DNA of 64,000 bases from Myxococcus xanthus (GCF_900106535.1 NZ_FNOH01000006.1:372001-436000), one strand, 5' to 3'; positions 34,743 through 43,710 are shown, counted from the stretch's first letter. Made by a program: numbers and translations. Notes: a model not told the origin generated them from the sequence alone.

Positions 34743-35876
34743 ATGATGTCAGTGAAGGTCATGCGGCGGTGGTCGACAGTTGGCGCGATGTCGTTGCTGG
34801 TCGGTTGCGGTCCGGAGATGGTCGAGGAGCAGGCGGAGTCGGTGGCGCCGGCGACCATCGAGCAGGACATCGTCGGTGGCACCACCACGACCATCAATGA
34901 GAATCCGTGGCAGGTGTCCCTGCGGTACGGCGGCCACTGGTGCGGTGGCTCCATCCTCAACAAGGATTGGATTCTGACCGCGGCGCACTGTGTGGATGGC
35001 TACGCCGTCACCAGCATCGTGGCGGGCTCCACCTCGAGCACGAGCACGAGCACGGGCCAGACGCGCAACGTGGCGCAGACCATCATTCATGAAGATTACG
35101 GCGCTTCCGGCAACGACGTTGCCCTGCTCCGTCTGGCCACGTCGCTGGACCTCAATGGCACCACCGTCGCGGCCATTCCCCGCATCTCGGCGGCGGATGC
35201 CGCGAGCGGCGCCACCGACCCGGCCGTGGTCGCGCGCGTGACGGGCTGGGGTGCGACCTCCTCCGGTGGTTCGGGGTCCGCCACCCTGCGCACGGTGGAC
35301 GTCAACGTGATTTCGAACACGGAGGCGCAGCAAAGCTACCCCAATGAGTACATTGGCCCGGATCAGATTGGCGCCAAGGCGCCGGGCAAGGACTCGTGCC
35401 AGGGCGACAGCGGTGGTCCGCTCACCGTCAATCACAATGGCACCCGCAAGCTCGCGGGCGTCGTGAGCTGGGGCTACGGCTGCGCCGACGCGCGCTACCC
35501 GGGTATGTACGCGCGCGTGTCGTACTTCGAGAGCTGGATCGACTCCAAGCTCAGTGGGACGACCCCGCCGCCCGGCACCACGCTGCTGACCCAGACGAAC
35601 CTGTCCGGCTCGTCCAGCACCTGGAAGCACTTCGCCATCACGGTCCCCAGCGGCACGACGTCGCTCAAGGTGGTGCAGTCGGGGGGCTCGGGTGACGCGG
35701 ACCTCTATGTGCGCAGCGGCTCGCAGCCCACCACCAGCGCCTACAACTGCCGGCCCTATCTGGCCGGCAACGAGGAGACCTGCTCCTTCTCCAACCCCCA
35801 GGCTGGCACCTGGTACGTGTCCGTGCGCGGCTATTCGTCCTACTCGGGCGTGTCCGTGACGGCCACGATTCCGTAA
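34743..35876 (+). CDS. trypsin-like serine protease lipoprotein with PPC domain
   Basis: The 377-residue protein has a lipoprotein-type signal ending SLLVGCGP and a short propeptide, then the activation site DIVGGTTTT (Ile about 43). The chymotrypsin-fold triad is complete: His 82 (TAAHC), Asp 125 (GNDVALL) and Ser 223 (GDSGGP). Residues about 285-377 form a PPC (prepeptidase C-terminal) beta-sandwich of the kind cleaved off or used for secretion in predatory and extracellular proteases. It is expected at the cell surface or outside. A strong hairpin follows its stop. Confidence 0.94.
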   Translation: MMSVKVMRRWSTVGAMSLLVGCGPEMVEEQAESVAPATIEQDIVGGTTTTINENPWQVSLRYGGHWCGGSILNKDWILTAAHCVDGYAVTSIVAGSTSSTSTSTGQTRNVAQTIIHEDYGASGNDVALLRLATSLDLNGTTVAAIPRISAADAASGATDPAVVARVTGWGATSSGGSGSATLRTVDVNVISNTEAQQSYPNEYIGPDQIGAKAPGKDSCQGDSGGPLTVNHNGTRKLAGVVSWGYGCADARYPGMYARVSYFESWIDSKLSGTTPPPGTTLLTQTNLSGSSSTWKHFAITVPSGTTSLKVVQSGGSGDADLYVRSGSQPTTSAYNCRPYLAGNEETCSFSNPQAGTWYVSVRGYSSYSGVSVTATIP

Positions 35877-35912
35877 TCACGCGCAGGCTCGCGGGTGACG
35901 TCCCGTTGAAAC

Positions 35913-35939
35913 CCCCAGGCCCCATGGACGGGCCTGGGG
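35913..35939. terminator. bidirectional terminator between convergent genes
   Basis: CCCCAGGCCC (35913-35922) pairs with GGGCCTGGGG (35930-35939), ten GC-rich pairs around a 7-base loop, 16 bases before the next gene's stop and 37 after the protease stop. Confidence 0.7.
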
Positions 35940-35954
35940 TGCTTCAAGGCTGGC

Positions 35955-36983
35955 TCACTCCGACCAGTGCTGCTCCGACAGGATGCGGTATCCGGTCACC
36001 GTGTCGACGTAGAACTTGACCTGGATGCCGCCCCACGGGCCCTTCCCGTAGCTGATGAAGCAGCCCTTGAAGGTGCGCCCGGCGGTGCGCGCCTGCAGCT
36101 CCGCCAGACCGTCGGTGTAGAGCGTCTCCGGCAGCGGCTCGTTGCGGTCCGCGTAGTCGACCGTGCTCTTGATCTCGTTGTAGACCTCGGTGCCCGTGGC
36201 CAGCTCGGGACGGACAGTCCAGACCTGACCCGCGGGGAAGAGGCTGGGGTCGATGCCGAAGCACTGCGCGCTCTTGAATTCGCCATTGCCGTGAGCGCCG
36301 TCAATCACGTCCTGGATGTCGAAGTCCTGGCTCAGGCGGGACGTCCACAGGCTCTCCTCCTGCGCGTTGATCACGGCGATGAGCGCCGTCAGGGCGTAGC
36401 CCTGCGTGGCCGCGTTGCGGAGGTTGCGCAGGCTGACCGTGCCGATGCCAGTCACCTCGGAGATGGCCTGCGCCGACGTGAAGGGCCGCAGGTTGAGGAG
36501 GTTCGTTGCGCCGTTCCAAGCGTACGGCAGGACGGCGTACAACGCGCTGCTGTCGATGGTGTTCACCAGGTTGACCAGGGCCGCCGCGTCATCGGTGGAG
36601 AGCGCGAGCTCGTCCAGGATGCCGGCGCAGGTGCTGGTGATGTAGCCCAGCGCGCGGGCGCCACCCTCGATTTGAGTCAGGCGCACCGGGCCGACACCCC
36701 GGACCGCGGACACCTGCGCCAACGTGGAGAAGGGCGCCGTCGCGCGGTAGCCGACGAGGTTCTGGGCGACGTCACTGGGGAGATAGGCGTCCAGCGTGGA
36801 CAGAGACGCCGTGTTGACGAAGGTGAGCAGGCCCTGACACTCCGGGGCCACGTCCACGTCCGTGGTGGTGAGCGGCGCGTCCTGGTGCTCCGTGGACGAA
36901 GAAGACGGCTCGGACTCGGAGCCGGTGGGACCACATCCGACCATCAGGCTCGCGGAGAGAAGGGCTGGAACTAGACGACGCAT
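35955..36983 (-). CDS. lipoprotein with helix-hairpin-helix motifs
   Basis: The 342-residue protein has a signal ending SLMVGCGPTG and an acidic, Ser-rich linker. Two stretches match helix-hairpin-helix motifs: LAQVSAVRGVGPVRLTQIEGG (about 95-115, where VRGVGPVRL is the hairpin) and AISEVTGIGTVSLRNLRNAA (about 165-185). These motifs usually bind DNA without sequence preference, as in the competence protein ComEA. The C-terminal 120 residues form an extra domain with several aromatic residues. AGGAGG 7 bases upstream fixes the ATG. DNA binding at the cell surface is an inference. Confidence 0.8.
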   Translation of the reverse strand: MRRLVPALLSASLMVGCGPTGSESEPSSSSTEHQDAPLTTTDVDVAPECQGLLTFVNTASLSTLDAYLPSDVAQNLVGYRATAPFSTLAQVSAVRGVGPVRLTQIEGGARALGYITSTCAGILDELALSTDDAAALVNLVNTIDSSALYAVLPYAWNGATNLLNLRPFTSAQAISEVTGIGTVSLRNLRNAATQGYALTALIAVINAQEESLWTSRLSQDFDIQDVIDGAHGNGEFKSAQCFGIDPSLFPAGQVWTVRPELATGTEVYNEIKSTVDYADRNEPLPETLYTDGLAELQARTAGRTFKGCFISYGKGPWGGIQVKFYVDTVTGYRILSEQHWSE

Positions 36984-37149
36984 CGAGGATTCCTCCTGGG
37001 GGTACGGCGGGGGAGGAGGCTCCATACACCAGGCCCCTGACTCGCCCAGCATCCTTGGATTGCGGGCTGCTGACTTCGCTCATGGGCCGGGTTATGCCGC
37101 GTCCACCAGCCCGCTCGAAATGTCATGGTGCTGGAGGGAGGCGACGCGC

Positions 37150-37539
37150 GTGTCGAACCGGTCCGAAGAAGTCGAACGATTCATGCAGGAGCTCGAACAC
37201 GCCCGGAAGGACGAAGTCGAAAGCCTGCGCACCGCCATCCTGGCCGCCCATCCAGGCATCGCGGAGCGCATCAAGTGGAACGCGCCAAGCTTCTGCTTCA
37301 AGGACGATGACCGGGTGACATTCAAGCTGAAGCCCAAGGACTGCGTTCAGCTCATCTTCCACCGGGGCGCGAAGGTGAAGGCGACGCAAGGCTTCTCCTT
37401 CGACGACACCAGCGGCCTGCTGCAGTGGGCCGCCCCGGACCGAGCCATCGTCACGCTTCGCGACCTGGCGGAGGTGAAGGCGAAGAAGAAGGCGCTGTGC
37501 CAGGTCGTGGTCCAGTGGATGGAAGCGACCTCGCAGTGA
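37150..37539 (+). CDS. DUF1801 (YdhG-like) protein
   Basis: The 129-residue protein starts at GTG with GGAGGGAGG 8 bases upstream. It matches the DUF1801 plan: an N-terminal helix (EEVERFMQELEHARKDEVESLRTAI), a conserved IKWNAPSFCFKDDDRVTF core and a C-terminal ADVKAKK-type helix. The family is common in bacteria, cytosolic and of unknown role; the WNAPSF core may form a ligand pocket. An internal ATG 11 codons in is less likely. Confidence 0.85.
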   Translation: MSNRSEEVERFMQELEHARKDEVESLRTAILAAHPGIAERIKWNAPSFCFKDDDRVTFKLKPKDCVQLIFHRGAKVKATQGFSFDDTSGLLQWAAPDRAIVTLRDLAEVKAKKKALCQVVVQWMEATSQ

Positions 37540-37653
37540 GCGCTCAGGTATCGAGGGCCACCTGACGCGGGGGCGTCCATGCAGCGCCCGGAAGCCCGCC
37601 GTGTTCCTCGGTTCAATCCGCCGTGCTACGCGTGAAGTCGCCTGGCGCTTCGC

Positions 37654-38556
37654 TCAAGTACGTACATCACGCACGAGTCCCAGCCGACAAAGCCCTCGGA
37701 TGACCCACCACCCCAGGTCCAGCTCGTGTGCCTTCTGGCCCATGCGTGCGGAGCCTGGGAAGGCGTGGTGGTTGTTGTGGAAGCCCTCGCCGAACGACAG
37801 CACGCCAAGCACCCAGATGTTCGTACCGCTCTCCGCCGCGCCCGGCAGGGCGTAGCGCCGCTCTCCCCAGACATGGGCCGCGTAGCCCACGGCCCAGTGT
37901 CCGAGGATGCCGGCGGCCGTGCGGGCGCAAACGCAGAGGGCCACGGCCTCGGGGCCCAGCACCGCGAGCACCACCCCCGTCAGCCCGAGCACGTGGAGCG
38001 GCCAGGTGCGCTCCAGGAAGCACAGCCACGGGTCCGTCAATACGTCTGGAGGAAGCCGCGCCAGGGCCCGGTCATCCGCGGGCTCGAAGCGCAGGTGCAG
38101 GTTCCAGCCGAAGTCGCGGGCCATCGAGTGCTCATAGGCGAAGTAGGGCGGACAGTCGGGACGGTTCTGCCAGTAGTCGCGCACCGCATGCAGGCGTGCC
38201 CACGACAGGGGACCGCCGAGCCCGCTCAGCACGAACAGGTACGCGAGCACGCCGCGTGTGAGAGGGCCCGCCTCGTAGGTGCGGTGGATGACGCCGCGAT
38301 GCAGGCCCACCGAGTGTCCCAGGCAGAGCGTCGCGAAGGTGAGCAGGAGCGACACCACCACCGTGGTGGGCGTCGCCGCCGCGAGCCCCACGGTGACACC
38401 GGGGATGAGCATGCCCCAGAGCCACAGCGTCCGCGCCGCATCGAAGCGCAAGCGGCCCACCTCGGGAGGCACCAGGGATGCGGTGCTCGCGCGCGGCTCG
38501 CCTGTGCCTTTCCCGTTCAGGGAGACCTCGGCATGTCCCAGCGTCGCGGTATTCAT
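37654..38556 (-). CDS. membrane fatty-acid desaturase-like protein
   Basis: The 300-residue protein has four or more membrane segments and two of the three histidine boxes of acyl-lipid/acyl-CoA desaturases: GHSVGLHRGVIHR (box 1) and EGFHNNHHAF (box 3). Where box 2 usually reads HRxHH, this one reads RLHAVRDYWQN, keeping only one His, a variant seen in some bacterial members. It would introduce a double bond into fatty acids, although the missing histidines may lower or change activity. Its ATG overlaps the TetR regulator's stop (ATGA), so the two form a coupled operon. Confidence 0.82.
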   Translation of the reverse strand: MNTATLGHAEVSLNGKGTGEPRASTASLVPPEVGRLRFDAARTLWLWGMLIPGVTVGLAAATPTTVVVSLLLTFATLCLGHSVGLHRGVIHRTYEAGPLTRGVLAYLFVLSGLGGPLSWARLHAVRDYWQNRPDCPPYFAYEHSMARDFGWNLHLRFEPADDRALARLPPDVLTDPWLCFLERTWPLHVLGLTGVVLAVLGPEAVALCVCARTAAGILGHWAVGYAAHVWGERRYALPGAAESGTNIWVLGVLSFGEGFHNNHHAFPGSARMGQKAHELDLGWWVIRGLCRLGLVRDVRT

Positions 38557-39302
38557 CGCGTCACCTCTTCCGCCTGGGCACGCGCCGGTTCGCCGAAGAG
38601 CGCCTGCCGGCAGAGGGCGTCCGCGCCCAGGACCATGCTTCCGGCACCAGGCAGCCGGAGCAGGAGCGATGCAGGGGGCAGTAGGCCCGCCAGCATCGAC
38701 ACCAGGCCCTCGGTGGCGCGCTGACGTGGGCTCTTGTCGAGCAGCCACCACAGCACCACGGCCAGATGCGCGACGTAGAGCAACCGGCCCAGTGCATGGG
38801 CCACCGTGGCGTTGCTCGGGACGTCCGTGGCGCCCGCGACGGCGTCTTCAAAGACGGCCTGGACCCGCTGCCGGGAGAACGCCGTCTGCGGCGCGAACAG
38901 GCCGTCCTCTTCTCCGCCCACGAGCACGGGAATCAGCGCCTTGAGCACCTCGTGGTGCGGCCCGAGCACGCCAAGGCTTGCCCGGAGCGCGAACAGGAAG
39001 CGCTCCCGCCAGGAGCCGGCGGGCAACGCCTCGGCGCGCGCCGCATACGCCGAGGACAACTCGTCGTACAGCGCCAGGACGATGGCGCGCTTGCTGGGAA
39101 AGTACCGGTACAGCAGGCCAACGCTCACCCCCGCCTCCTTGGCGATGTCCCGCAGATGGGTGGCCTCGTAGCCCCGCGCGGAGATGAACCCCAGCGCGGT
39201 CGCATACAGCCGCTGGCGCGTCTCGTGGCCCTGCTCCGTCCGGCCCCGGGGGCGTCCCCGCTTGGGCCCGCCCGTCGCTCCGGCCTTGTTCCGCGTCGCC
39301 AT
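38553..39302 (-). CDS. TetR-family repressor of the desaturase operon
   Basis: The 249-residue protein starts with a basic stretch (KRGRPRGRTEQ) and a TetR helix-turn-helix (LYATALGFISARGYEATHLRDIAKEAGVSVGLLYRYF, given in two parts here: ARGYEATHLRDIAKEAG and VSVGLLYRYF). The C-terminal two-thirds form a ligand-binding domain rich in Leu. It is the first gene of an operon with the desaturase and overlaps it by four bases. A 22-bp operator lies 17-38 bases upstream of its ATG. It probably senses a fatty-acid-related ligand and represses the operon. Confidence 0.92.
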   Translation of the reverse strand: MATRNKAGATGGPKRGRPRGRTEQGHETRQRLYATALGFISARGYEATHLRDIAKEAGVSVGLLYRYFPSKRAIVLALYDELSSAYAARAEALPAGSWRERFLFALRASLGVLGPHHEVLKALIPVLVGGEEDGLFAPQTAFSRQRVQAVFEDAVAGATDVPSNATVAHALGRLLYVAHLAVVLWWLLDKSPRQRATEGLVSMLAGLLPPASLLLRLPGAGSMVLGADALCRQALFGEPARAQAEEVTR

Positions 39303-39318
39303 GGCCTCCCCCCTTCTT

Positions 39319-39340
39319 TTCGGTGAACCTGTTCACTGAA
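39319..39340 (-). promoter_or_regulatory. palindromic operator of the TetR-desaturase operon
   Basis: TTCGGTGAAC (39319-39328) and GTTCACTGAA (39331-39340) form inverted repeats with one mismatch and a 2-base centre. The site is 17-38 bases upstream of the repressor ATG, overlapping the expected promoter, and is of the length typical for TetR dimers. Autorepression is inferred. Confidence 0.7.
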
Positions 39341-39566
39341 ATGATGCCTGGAGTGAAGGGCGGGCGCAAGCGGGGACACCCTCAAGGTCTGGCGAGCGGT
39401 GCTCGACGAGGAATTCACCGATGAAAAAGTGGGCTGTTGCCAACGTGGTGGCCGCGCAGCTCGCGCCCAGCACGGCCATCGACACCGGTCCGGACGTCAC
39501 GGGCCGCGCGGCGAACGGGTTTTCGCTCCCTCGTCCGTCGTCAACGCACCGGTGGGGCCATTGCAT
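39333..39566 (-). CDS. doubtful small membrane-protein ORF
   Basis: A 77-codon minus-strand frame has a hydrophobic stretch SMAVLGASCAATTLATAHFFIGEF but no good ribosome binding site, and it overlaps the TetR operator. It may be the remnant of a membrane protein. The remaining stretch to 39898 presumably holds the promoter of the Cys-rich lipoprotein gene; a GGGGGGAGGG run at about 39655-39664 and CT-rich tracts are visible, but no clear element. Confidence 0.25.
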   Translation of the reverse strand: MQWPHRCVDDGRGSENPFAARPVTSGPVSMAVLGASCAATTLATAHFFIGEFLVEHRSPDLEGVPACARPSLQASFQ

Positions 39567-39898
39567 GCCCCTGGAAACGCGCGTCTTCGGAGGGGGATTG
39601 GGGGCGGGGGGAAGGTGCGCCCCTTGGCCCACGTCCGCGCCATCCCGCATTCTTGGGGGGAGGGAATCCGGAATGCCGCCGCGTCATAGATTGAGGCTTT
39701 GAGAGGGGCTGATGTCATTTCATGCTCCAGTCGGGAAGTCGCAGCGGACTGGAGGCTTCTGCACGGAGCTTGTCTGTCTTGTTTGATTTGGAATGACGCA
39801 GGGGTGAAGCGGGAACGTCTGGAACCTCGATTCGGTCCAATAGACAGGAGGCCGGTGGCTCGCGGCCTTTTTGTCTGGATTGAGCCTGGGAGGATTCC

Positions 39899-40213
39899 AT
39901 GAAGAATGGCCATGGACGTTGGTTCGCGTGGATTGCTGGCGTGGTGCTGTTGGTGGGATGCGGCCCCGCCGATGGAGAGGCACCACAGCCGGGCGAACCG
40001 GTCGAGGAGGAATCCTCTCCGCCAGGGATTCCCGCCGAGTATCTCGGTGAGGGCGAGGTCGAGAGTTCCGCCATCTGTTGCAACGTCAAGTGCAGCGGGA
40101 CCTGGTACGGGCCCTTTCCCTCCATCAAGTATGACCTGTGCGCGAAGTACGGAAGGTACTACTGCCCGCAGAAGAAGCTCACCTATCAAGGGCACGCCTG
40201 GCGGAACTGCTAG
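39899..40213 (+). CDS. Cys-rich mini-lipoprotein 1
   Basis: The 104-residue protein has a lipoprotein signal (GVVLLVGCGPADGE), an acidic Pro/Glu linker and a compact C-terminal domain of about 47 residues with six Cys: ICCNVKC, then C at YDLCAK, YYCPQ, and final RNC. AGGATTCC, 5 bases upstream, is a good site. It is a tandem paralogue of the next gene, aligning over the whole Cys domain. Predicted location: outer membrane or surface. Confidence 0.75.
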   Translation: MKNGHGRWFAWIAGVVLLVGCGPADGEAPQPGEPVEEESSPPGIPAEYLGEGEVESSAICCNVKCSGTWYGPFPSIKYDLCAKYGRYYCPQKKLTYQGHAWRNC

Positions 40214-40251
40214 CCATTGTCAGTGTGCAAGGACACGTGAGGGCTGAAACC

Positions 40252-40572
40252 ATGAGAAATCAAATGAAGAGCACGTTGCCGCTGTGGATGGGGGCGCTGT
40301 TGGCTGTGGGGTGTGGTGGCCCGCTGCCCGAGGAGTCGCAGGAGCCGCAGGAGTCCATCGCCATTCCAGAGCAGTACCTGGAACAGGCGGACCCCAGCAC
40401 CGAGGATGGAACGGTCAGCGCCCTCAAGGCCTGCTGCTTCATCCGGTGCTCCGATAAGGTCTGGAGAGGTCCCTATCCCAATGTCGTGTATGGCAACTGC
40501 CGCAACCACGGAAAGTACCAGTGCGCGAAGCGGGGGCTGGGCTATGCGGGTGCGGATTGGAAGGACTGCTAG
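40252..40572 (+). CDS. Cys-rich mini-lipoprotein 2
   Basis: The 106-residue protein has a lipoprotein signal (LLAVGCGGPLPE), an acidic linker and the same six-Cys domain as its neighbour: ACCFIRC, GNCRN, YQCAK, WKDC. The spacing of cysteines and the Tyr/Trp positions (Y-x-G-K/R-Y-x-C and G-x-x-W) agree with the first copy. A start at ATG 40264 is also possible. It likely lies in one transcript with the first copy (38-base gap). No function is known. Confidence 0.75.
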   Translation: MRNQMKSTLPLWMGALLAVGCGGPLPEESQEPQESIAIPEQYLEQADPSTEDGTVSALKACCFIRCSDKVWRGPYPNVVYGNCRNHGKYQCAKRGLGYAGADWKDC

Positions 40573-40641
40573 CACGTAGGTCGCGGGGCCTCTCTCTGCC
40601 TCAGCAGAGAGGGGAGAGAGGCTTCCGCGGGTTCCTGATGC

Positions 40642-43107
40642 TCAGGGTATGTGGAGCTTCAGGACGTACAAGAAGTCCCGCTCGGTGCGGCCCCGTCCCA
40701 GGACGAGCCCGTCCTTCAGGATGAGAGTCTCTTCCATCGCATCCTGGAAGTGGGCCCGGGGCGTGGTGTCTCGTTGCAGGTGGAAGGTGACCGGGCCTTC
40801 GCCCAGCGTCTCCCAGTAGCGCTGGGACACGAAGTCGTCCGTGGTGACGCTTCCATCGAGCTCCGTGCGCAGTTCGCCCGTGGCGAGGTCGAAGACGCGC
40901 GTGTGCATGTCTTCGGCCAGGGTGACGAGCACCTCGCTGCTCAGCGCGATGGAGAAGGGCAGGGACGGGTGGGGAAGCTCATGCAGGCGTGCGCCTGTCC
41001 GCACATCGAAGACCCGCACGCACTCATCCATGCTGGAGGCCGCCACGCGCGTGCCGTCCGCGGAGAGTCCCAGGGCGATGACGGGCTCCTGGCTCACCGT
41101 CAGGACCTGTTGGGCGCCGGTGGGGAGCGTGATGAGCACGAGCTCTCCCGACGCTCGGCCCACGACGATGACGGGCGCGCTGGCCGCCGCGGCATAGGCG
41201 GGGGAAGGCTCGACCACCGCTTCGGTGTTGACGATGACCTTGCCGCCCCGGACCTCGTGGACGTACACGCGTTCGCTGGCCGCATGTCCCGACACGACAC
41301 AGGTGCCATCCGGCGTGAAGTCCACCCAGGTGATGGGACCTCCAGGTCCGCGCAGCCTGTGCAGCAAGGTGCCGTCCGCCACGCGCCAGAGGTGCACCGC
41401 GCCCTCTTCGATGGCGGCCGCCAGCAGCTTCCCGTCGGGAGAGAAGGCAATCGGAAGTTTGTTGACGAGGAGCGTCTGGGCCTTCGCGGCCTGTTCGCCA
41501 GGGGGCGCCAGCAGGGTGCGCACGGGGGCGAGGCTCCGTGCGTCGAGCAGCAGGATGCCCAGCCGGTAGCGCCGCTCGTGTGAGGACAGCTCGGGTTGGG
41601 CCAGCCATGCGCCGTCGGGACTGACCTGCCAGGTCTGCGCGTAGGCCGCCGGAGAGCCGGGAGGCAGTGCCGTGGCCTGCCCCTGTGAATCGATGACGCG
41701 CGTCTCCGAGTGCAGGCGTGTAATGCCCCATGCCCCTTCGGCATGTCCCCACAGGTTCATGACGCGGTCCTGTTCGGCCAGGAGGGTAGGGCTGGGGTCC
41801 GCATCCAGGTCGCGGACATGCGTGCGCCCATTCGCCGCGGTCAGCGCGAAGCGCTTGCCGGACGGAAGGAAGGCGGCGCCGCGCTCACGGCCGTCGGAAG
41901 GGTAGGGATGCGCCCGGAGCACCTCTCCGTTCCTCGCGTCGAGCAGCTCCACCCGGTTGAAGGCGAGTGCGCCCAGCCGTGCGCCTTCGAGCCAGGCGAC
42001 CTGGGAATAGGGACCCTGGCCCAGCGCCCCGGGCACGCGCGTCCAGCCTGCCGTCTCCACCCGGATGAGGCCGTCCATGGAGGTCAGCACGAGCCAATCG
42101 CCATCCGGGCTGAAGGCCACGGACGAGACGGAGGTGGTGCTGCGGATGTGGGCGGTCTGCGTGCCTGTCTCCAGGTCCCAGATGCGCACCGTATCGTCCG
42201 ACGCGCCTGACGCCAGCCACCGGCCTGAGGGGTGGAAGGCGACCGTCAACACGGACTGTTCGTGCCCTTCGAGCGTGCGCACCTCCCGGCCCGAGGTCAC
42301 GTCGAACAGCCGCACCCGCCACCCGAGGTTCGCCGCGGCGAGCCAGCGGCCGTCCGGACTGAAGGCCACCGACGTCACCTGGCCCTCCTGGCGTGTCATG
42401 GCGTGGAGGAGCTCGCCCGTCTCGACGTCCCAGATGCGCGCGTCGTGGTCGCGTGAGCCGGATGCCAGCCGCGTCCCGTCCGGGCTCCAAGCGACACTGC
42501 GCACTTCGCCCTCGTGCCCCGCCAGTTGGCGGATGAGTGTCCCGGTGGCCACGTCCCAGATGCGGACGTTCCGCTCGTCCTCCCAGGAGCCCGTGGCGAG
42601 CCAGTCGCCCGAAGGACTGAAGGCCGCGCACAACACCTGGGCGCCGTGCCGCAGGACCTGGTCATTGCCTTCCAGTGCTCCGGGCAGGGGCCGCAGGGAT
42701 TCGACCCAGGACGTGCCCTCCCGCGCGGTCCACTGTCCCCTCCAGTGCTCCGCGAGCTTCCACAGGTGCGCTTCCGCGTGGCTCCAGGGCCCCGCGTCCG
42801 TGGGCGCGAAGTGCGCAGCCGTGTCTGGGGCGTCGAACCAGCGCAGGCGGTTGTAGAGGCATTGGAAGAGCGTCTCGGGGTGCGCCCGGAGAAGCGCCGC
42901 GTCGAGCGCGAGCGCGCGCCGGAGCACCTGCAAGGTCCTGGGGCCGACCGACAGGCTTTCGCTCTTGAGGATGCGTGTGTCCGGGGGCGTCCCGGCGAGC
43001 ACCTCGTCGAAGGTGGCCAGGAGCGCATCCAGGCCACGCTCCGCCAGGAGCCCCTCAAGGGTGGTGAGTTCGGTCAGCGATTCGAGGGACGGAGAGGTGT
43101 GGGGCAT
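40642..43107 (-). CDS. WD40-repeat protein
   Basis: The 821-residue protein has an N-terminal helical domain (RTLQVLRRALALDAALLRAHPETLF) resembling the linker region that precedes WD40 repeats in NB-ARC/NACHT-type proteins, but no nucleotide-binding domain is present. From about residue 160 it has around 12-14 WD40 repeats with typical ends such as VRIWDVATGTL, ARIWDVETGEL and VRIWDLETGTQ; the middle repeats are degenerate. It is a soluble scaffold with two possible propellers. A weak hairpin lies downstream (40592-40612). Function unknown; it is convergent with the Cys-rich lipoproteins. Confidence 0.88.
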   Translation of the reverse strand: MPHTSPSLESLTELTTLEGLLAERGLDALLATFDEVLAGTPPDTRILKSESLSVGPRTLQVLRRALALDAALLRAHPETLFQCLYNRLRWFDAPDTAAHFAPTDAGPWSHAEAHLWKLAEHWRGQWTAREGTSWVESLRPLPGALEGNDQVLRHGAQVLCAAFSPSGDWLATGSWEDERNVRIWDVATGTLIRQLAGHEGEVRSVAWSPDGTRLASGSRDHDARIWDVETGELLHAMTRQEGQVTSVAFSPDGRWLAAANLGWRVRLFDVTSGREVRTLEGHEQSVLTVAFHPSGRWLASGASDDTVRIWDLETGTQTAHIRSTTSVSSVAFSPDGDWLVLTSMDGLIRVETAGWTRVPGALGQGPYSQVAWLEGARLGALAFNRVELLDARNGEVLRAHPYPSDGRERGAAFLPSGKRFALTAANGRTHVRDLDADPSPTLLAEQDRVMNLWGHAEGAWGITRLHSETRVIDSQGQATALPPGSPAAYAQTWQVSPDGAWLAQPELSSHERRYRLGILLLDARSLAPVRTLLAPPGEQAAKAQTLLVNKLPIAFSPDGKLLAAAIEEGAVHLWRVADGTLLHRLRGPGGPITWVDFTPDGTCVVSGHAASERVYVHEVRGGKVIVNTEAVVEPSPAYAAAASAPVIVVGRASGELVLITLPTGAQQVLTVSQEPVIALGLSADGTRVAASSMDECVRVFDVRTGARLHELPHPSLPFSIALSSEVLVTLAEDMHTRVFDLATGELRTELDGSVTTDDFVSQRYWETLGEGPVTFHLQRDTTPRAHFQDAMEETLILKDGLVLGRGRTERDFLYVLKLHIP

Positions 43108-43144
43108 TCGCGTCTCGGGTCGTTTGGGCCGACCCTACACCGTG

Positions 43145-43310
43145 TCAGGTGCCGCGTTCGGCAAGCCTCGCGAGTTGTTTCGTGAAGGCGCCCCACCCGT
43201 CGTAGAAGCCCAGCTTCTCGTGCCTGGCCCGGTCGGCGTTGTCCTTGAGGAACTGATGGCGGATGCCTTGGAGGAAGCCTCCGCGCTCGCTAAGAAGGCC
43301 GGGCCGCCAG
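43145..43310 (-). pseudogene. C-terminal remnant of an SRPBCC-family gene
   Basis: The minus strand reads QFLKDNADRARHEKLGFYDGWGAFTKQ and then QLARLAERGT to TGA 43145-43147, a block typical of the last helix of SRPBCC/AHSA1-like proteins (HExxGFxxGWG). Upstream sequence loses the family pattern and runs into the mazF gene on the other strand. An intact gene would need about 300 more bases, so it was truncated at about 43290-43340. Confidence 0.55.
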
Positions 43311-43341
43311 ACCGGAGGCAGGCACAGGAGACCCCGAGGGC

Positions 43342-43710
43342 ATGCCCCCCGAGCGAATCAACCGCGGTGATGTGTTCTGGGTGGAGCCCGACGACTCACG
43401 AGGCCCGGTCCCCAGCTATTCGCACCCCCACGTGGTGGTTCAGGACGACGTCTTCAATCACTCACGCATCACGACGGTGGTCGTGTGTGCGCTGACGTCG
43501 AACCTGCACCGGGCCAGCGAGCCGGGGAACGTGCTGCTCGAAGTGGGAGAGGGAAACCTCCCCAAGCAGAGCGTCGTCGTCGTGTCGCAGGTGTCCTCGG
43601 TCGACAAGGCGCGTCTGGGAGAGCGAATCGGGGCGCTGTCGGACGCGCGGGTGGAACAGATTCTTGCCGGCCTGCGCTTCCAGCAGGTGTCGTTCTTCGC
43701 GAGGCCGTGA
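43342..43710 (+). CDS. MazF/PemK-type endoribonuclease toxin, solitary
   Basis: The 122-residue protein has the MazF/PemK core: GDVFWVEPDDSRG at the start, HPHVVVQDDVFN and TTVVVCALTSN mid-protein (the region that holds the conserved Thr/Ser near the active-site Arg), and a C-terminal helix. Such toxins cleave mRNA at specific sequences. No antitoxin gene precedes or follows it: the upstream bases hold only a truncated SRPBCC gene. This matches the solitary MazF-mx of Myxococcus xanthus, which from memory is about the same length and in which MrpC acts as antitoxin and activator. No canonical MrpC site (GTGTC-N8-GACAC) was seen upstream. A clear terminator follows. Confidence 0.88.
   Translation: MPPERINRGDVFWVEPDDSRGPVPSYSHPHVVVQDDVFNHSRITTVVVCALTSNLHRASEPGNVLLEVGEGNLPKQSVVVVSQVSSVDKARLGERIGALSDARVEQILAGLRFQQVSFFARP

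Noticed and set aside
43100-43341. An MrpC-binding site upstream of mazF
   Set aside because: A GTGTC occurs at 43142-43146 but the matching GACAC half eight bases away is absent.
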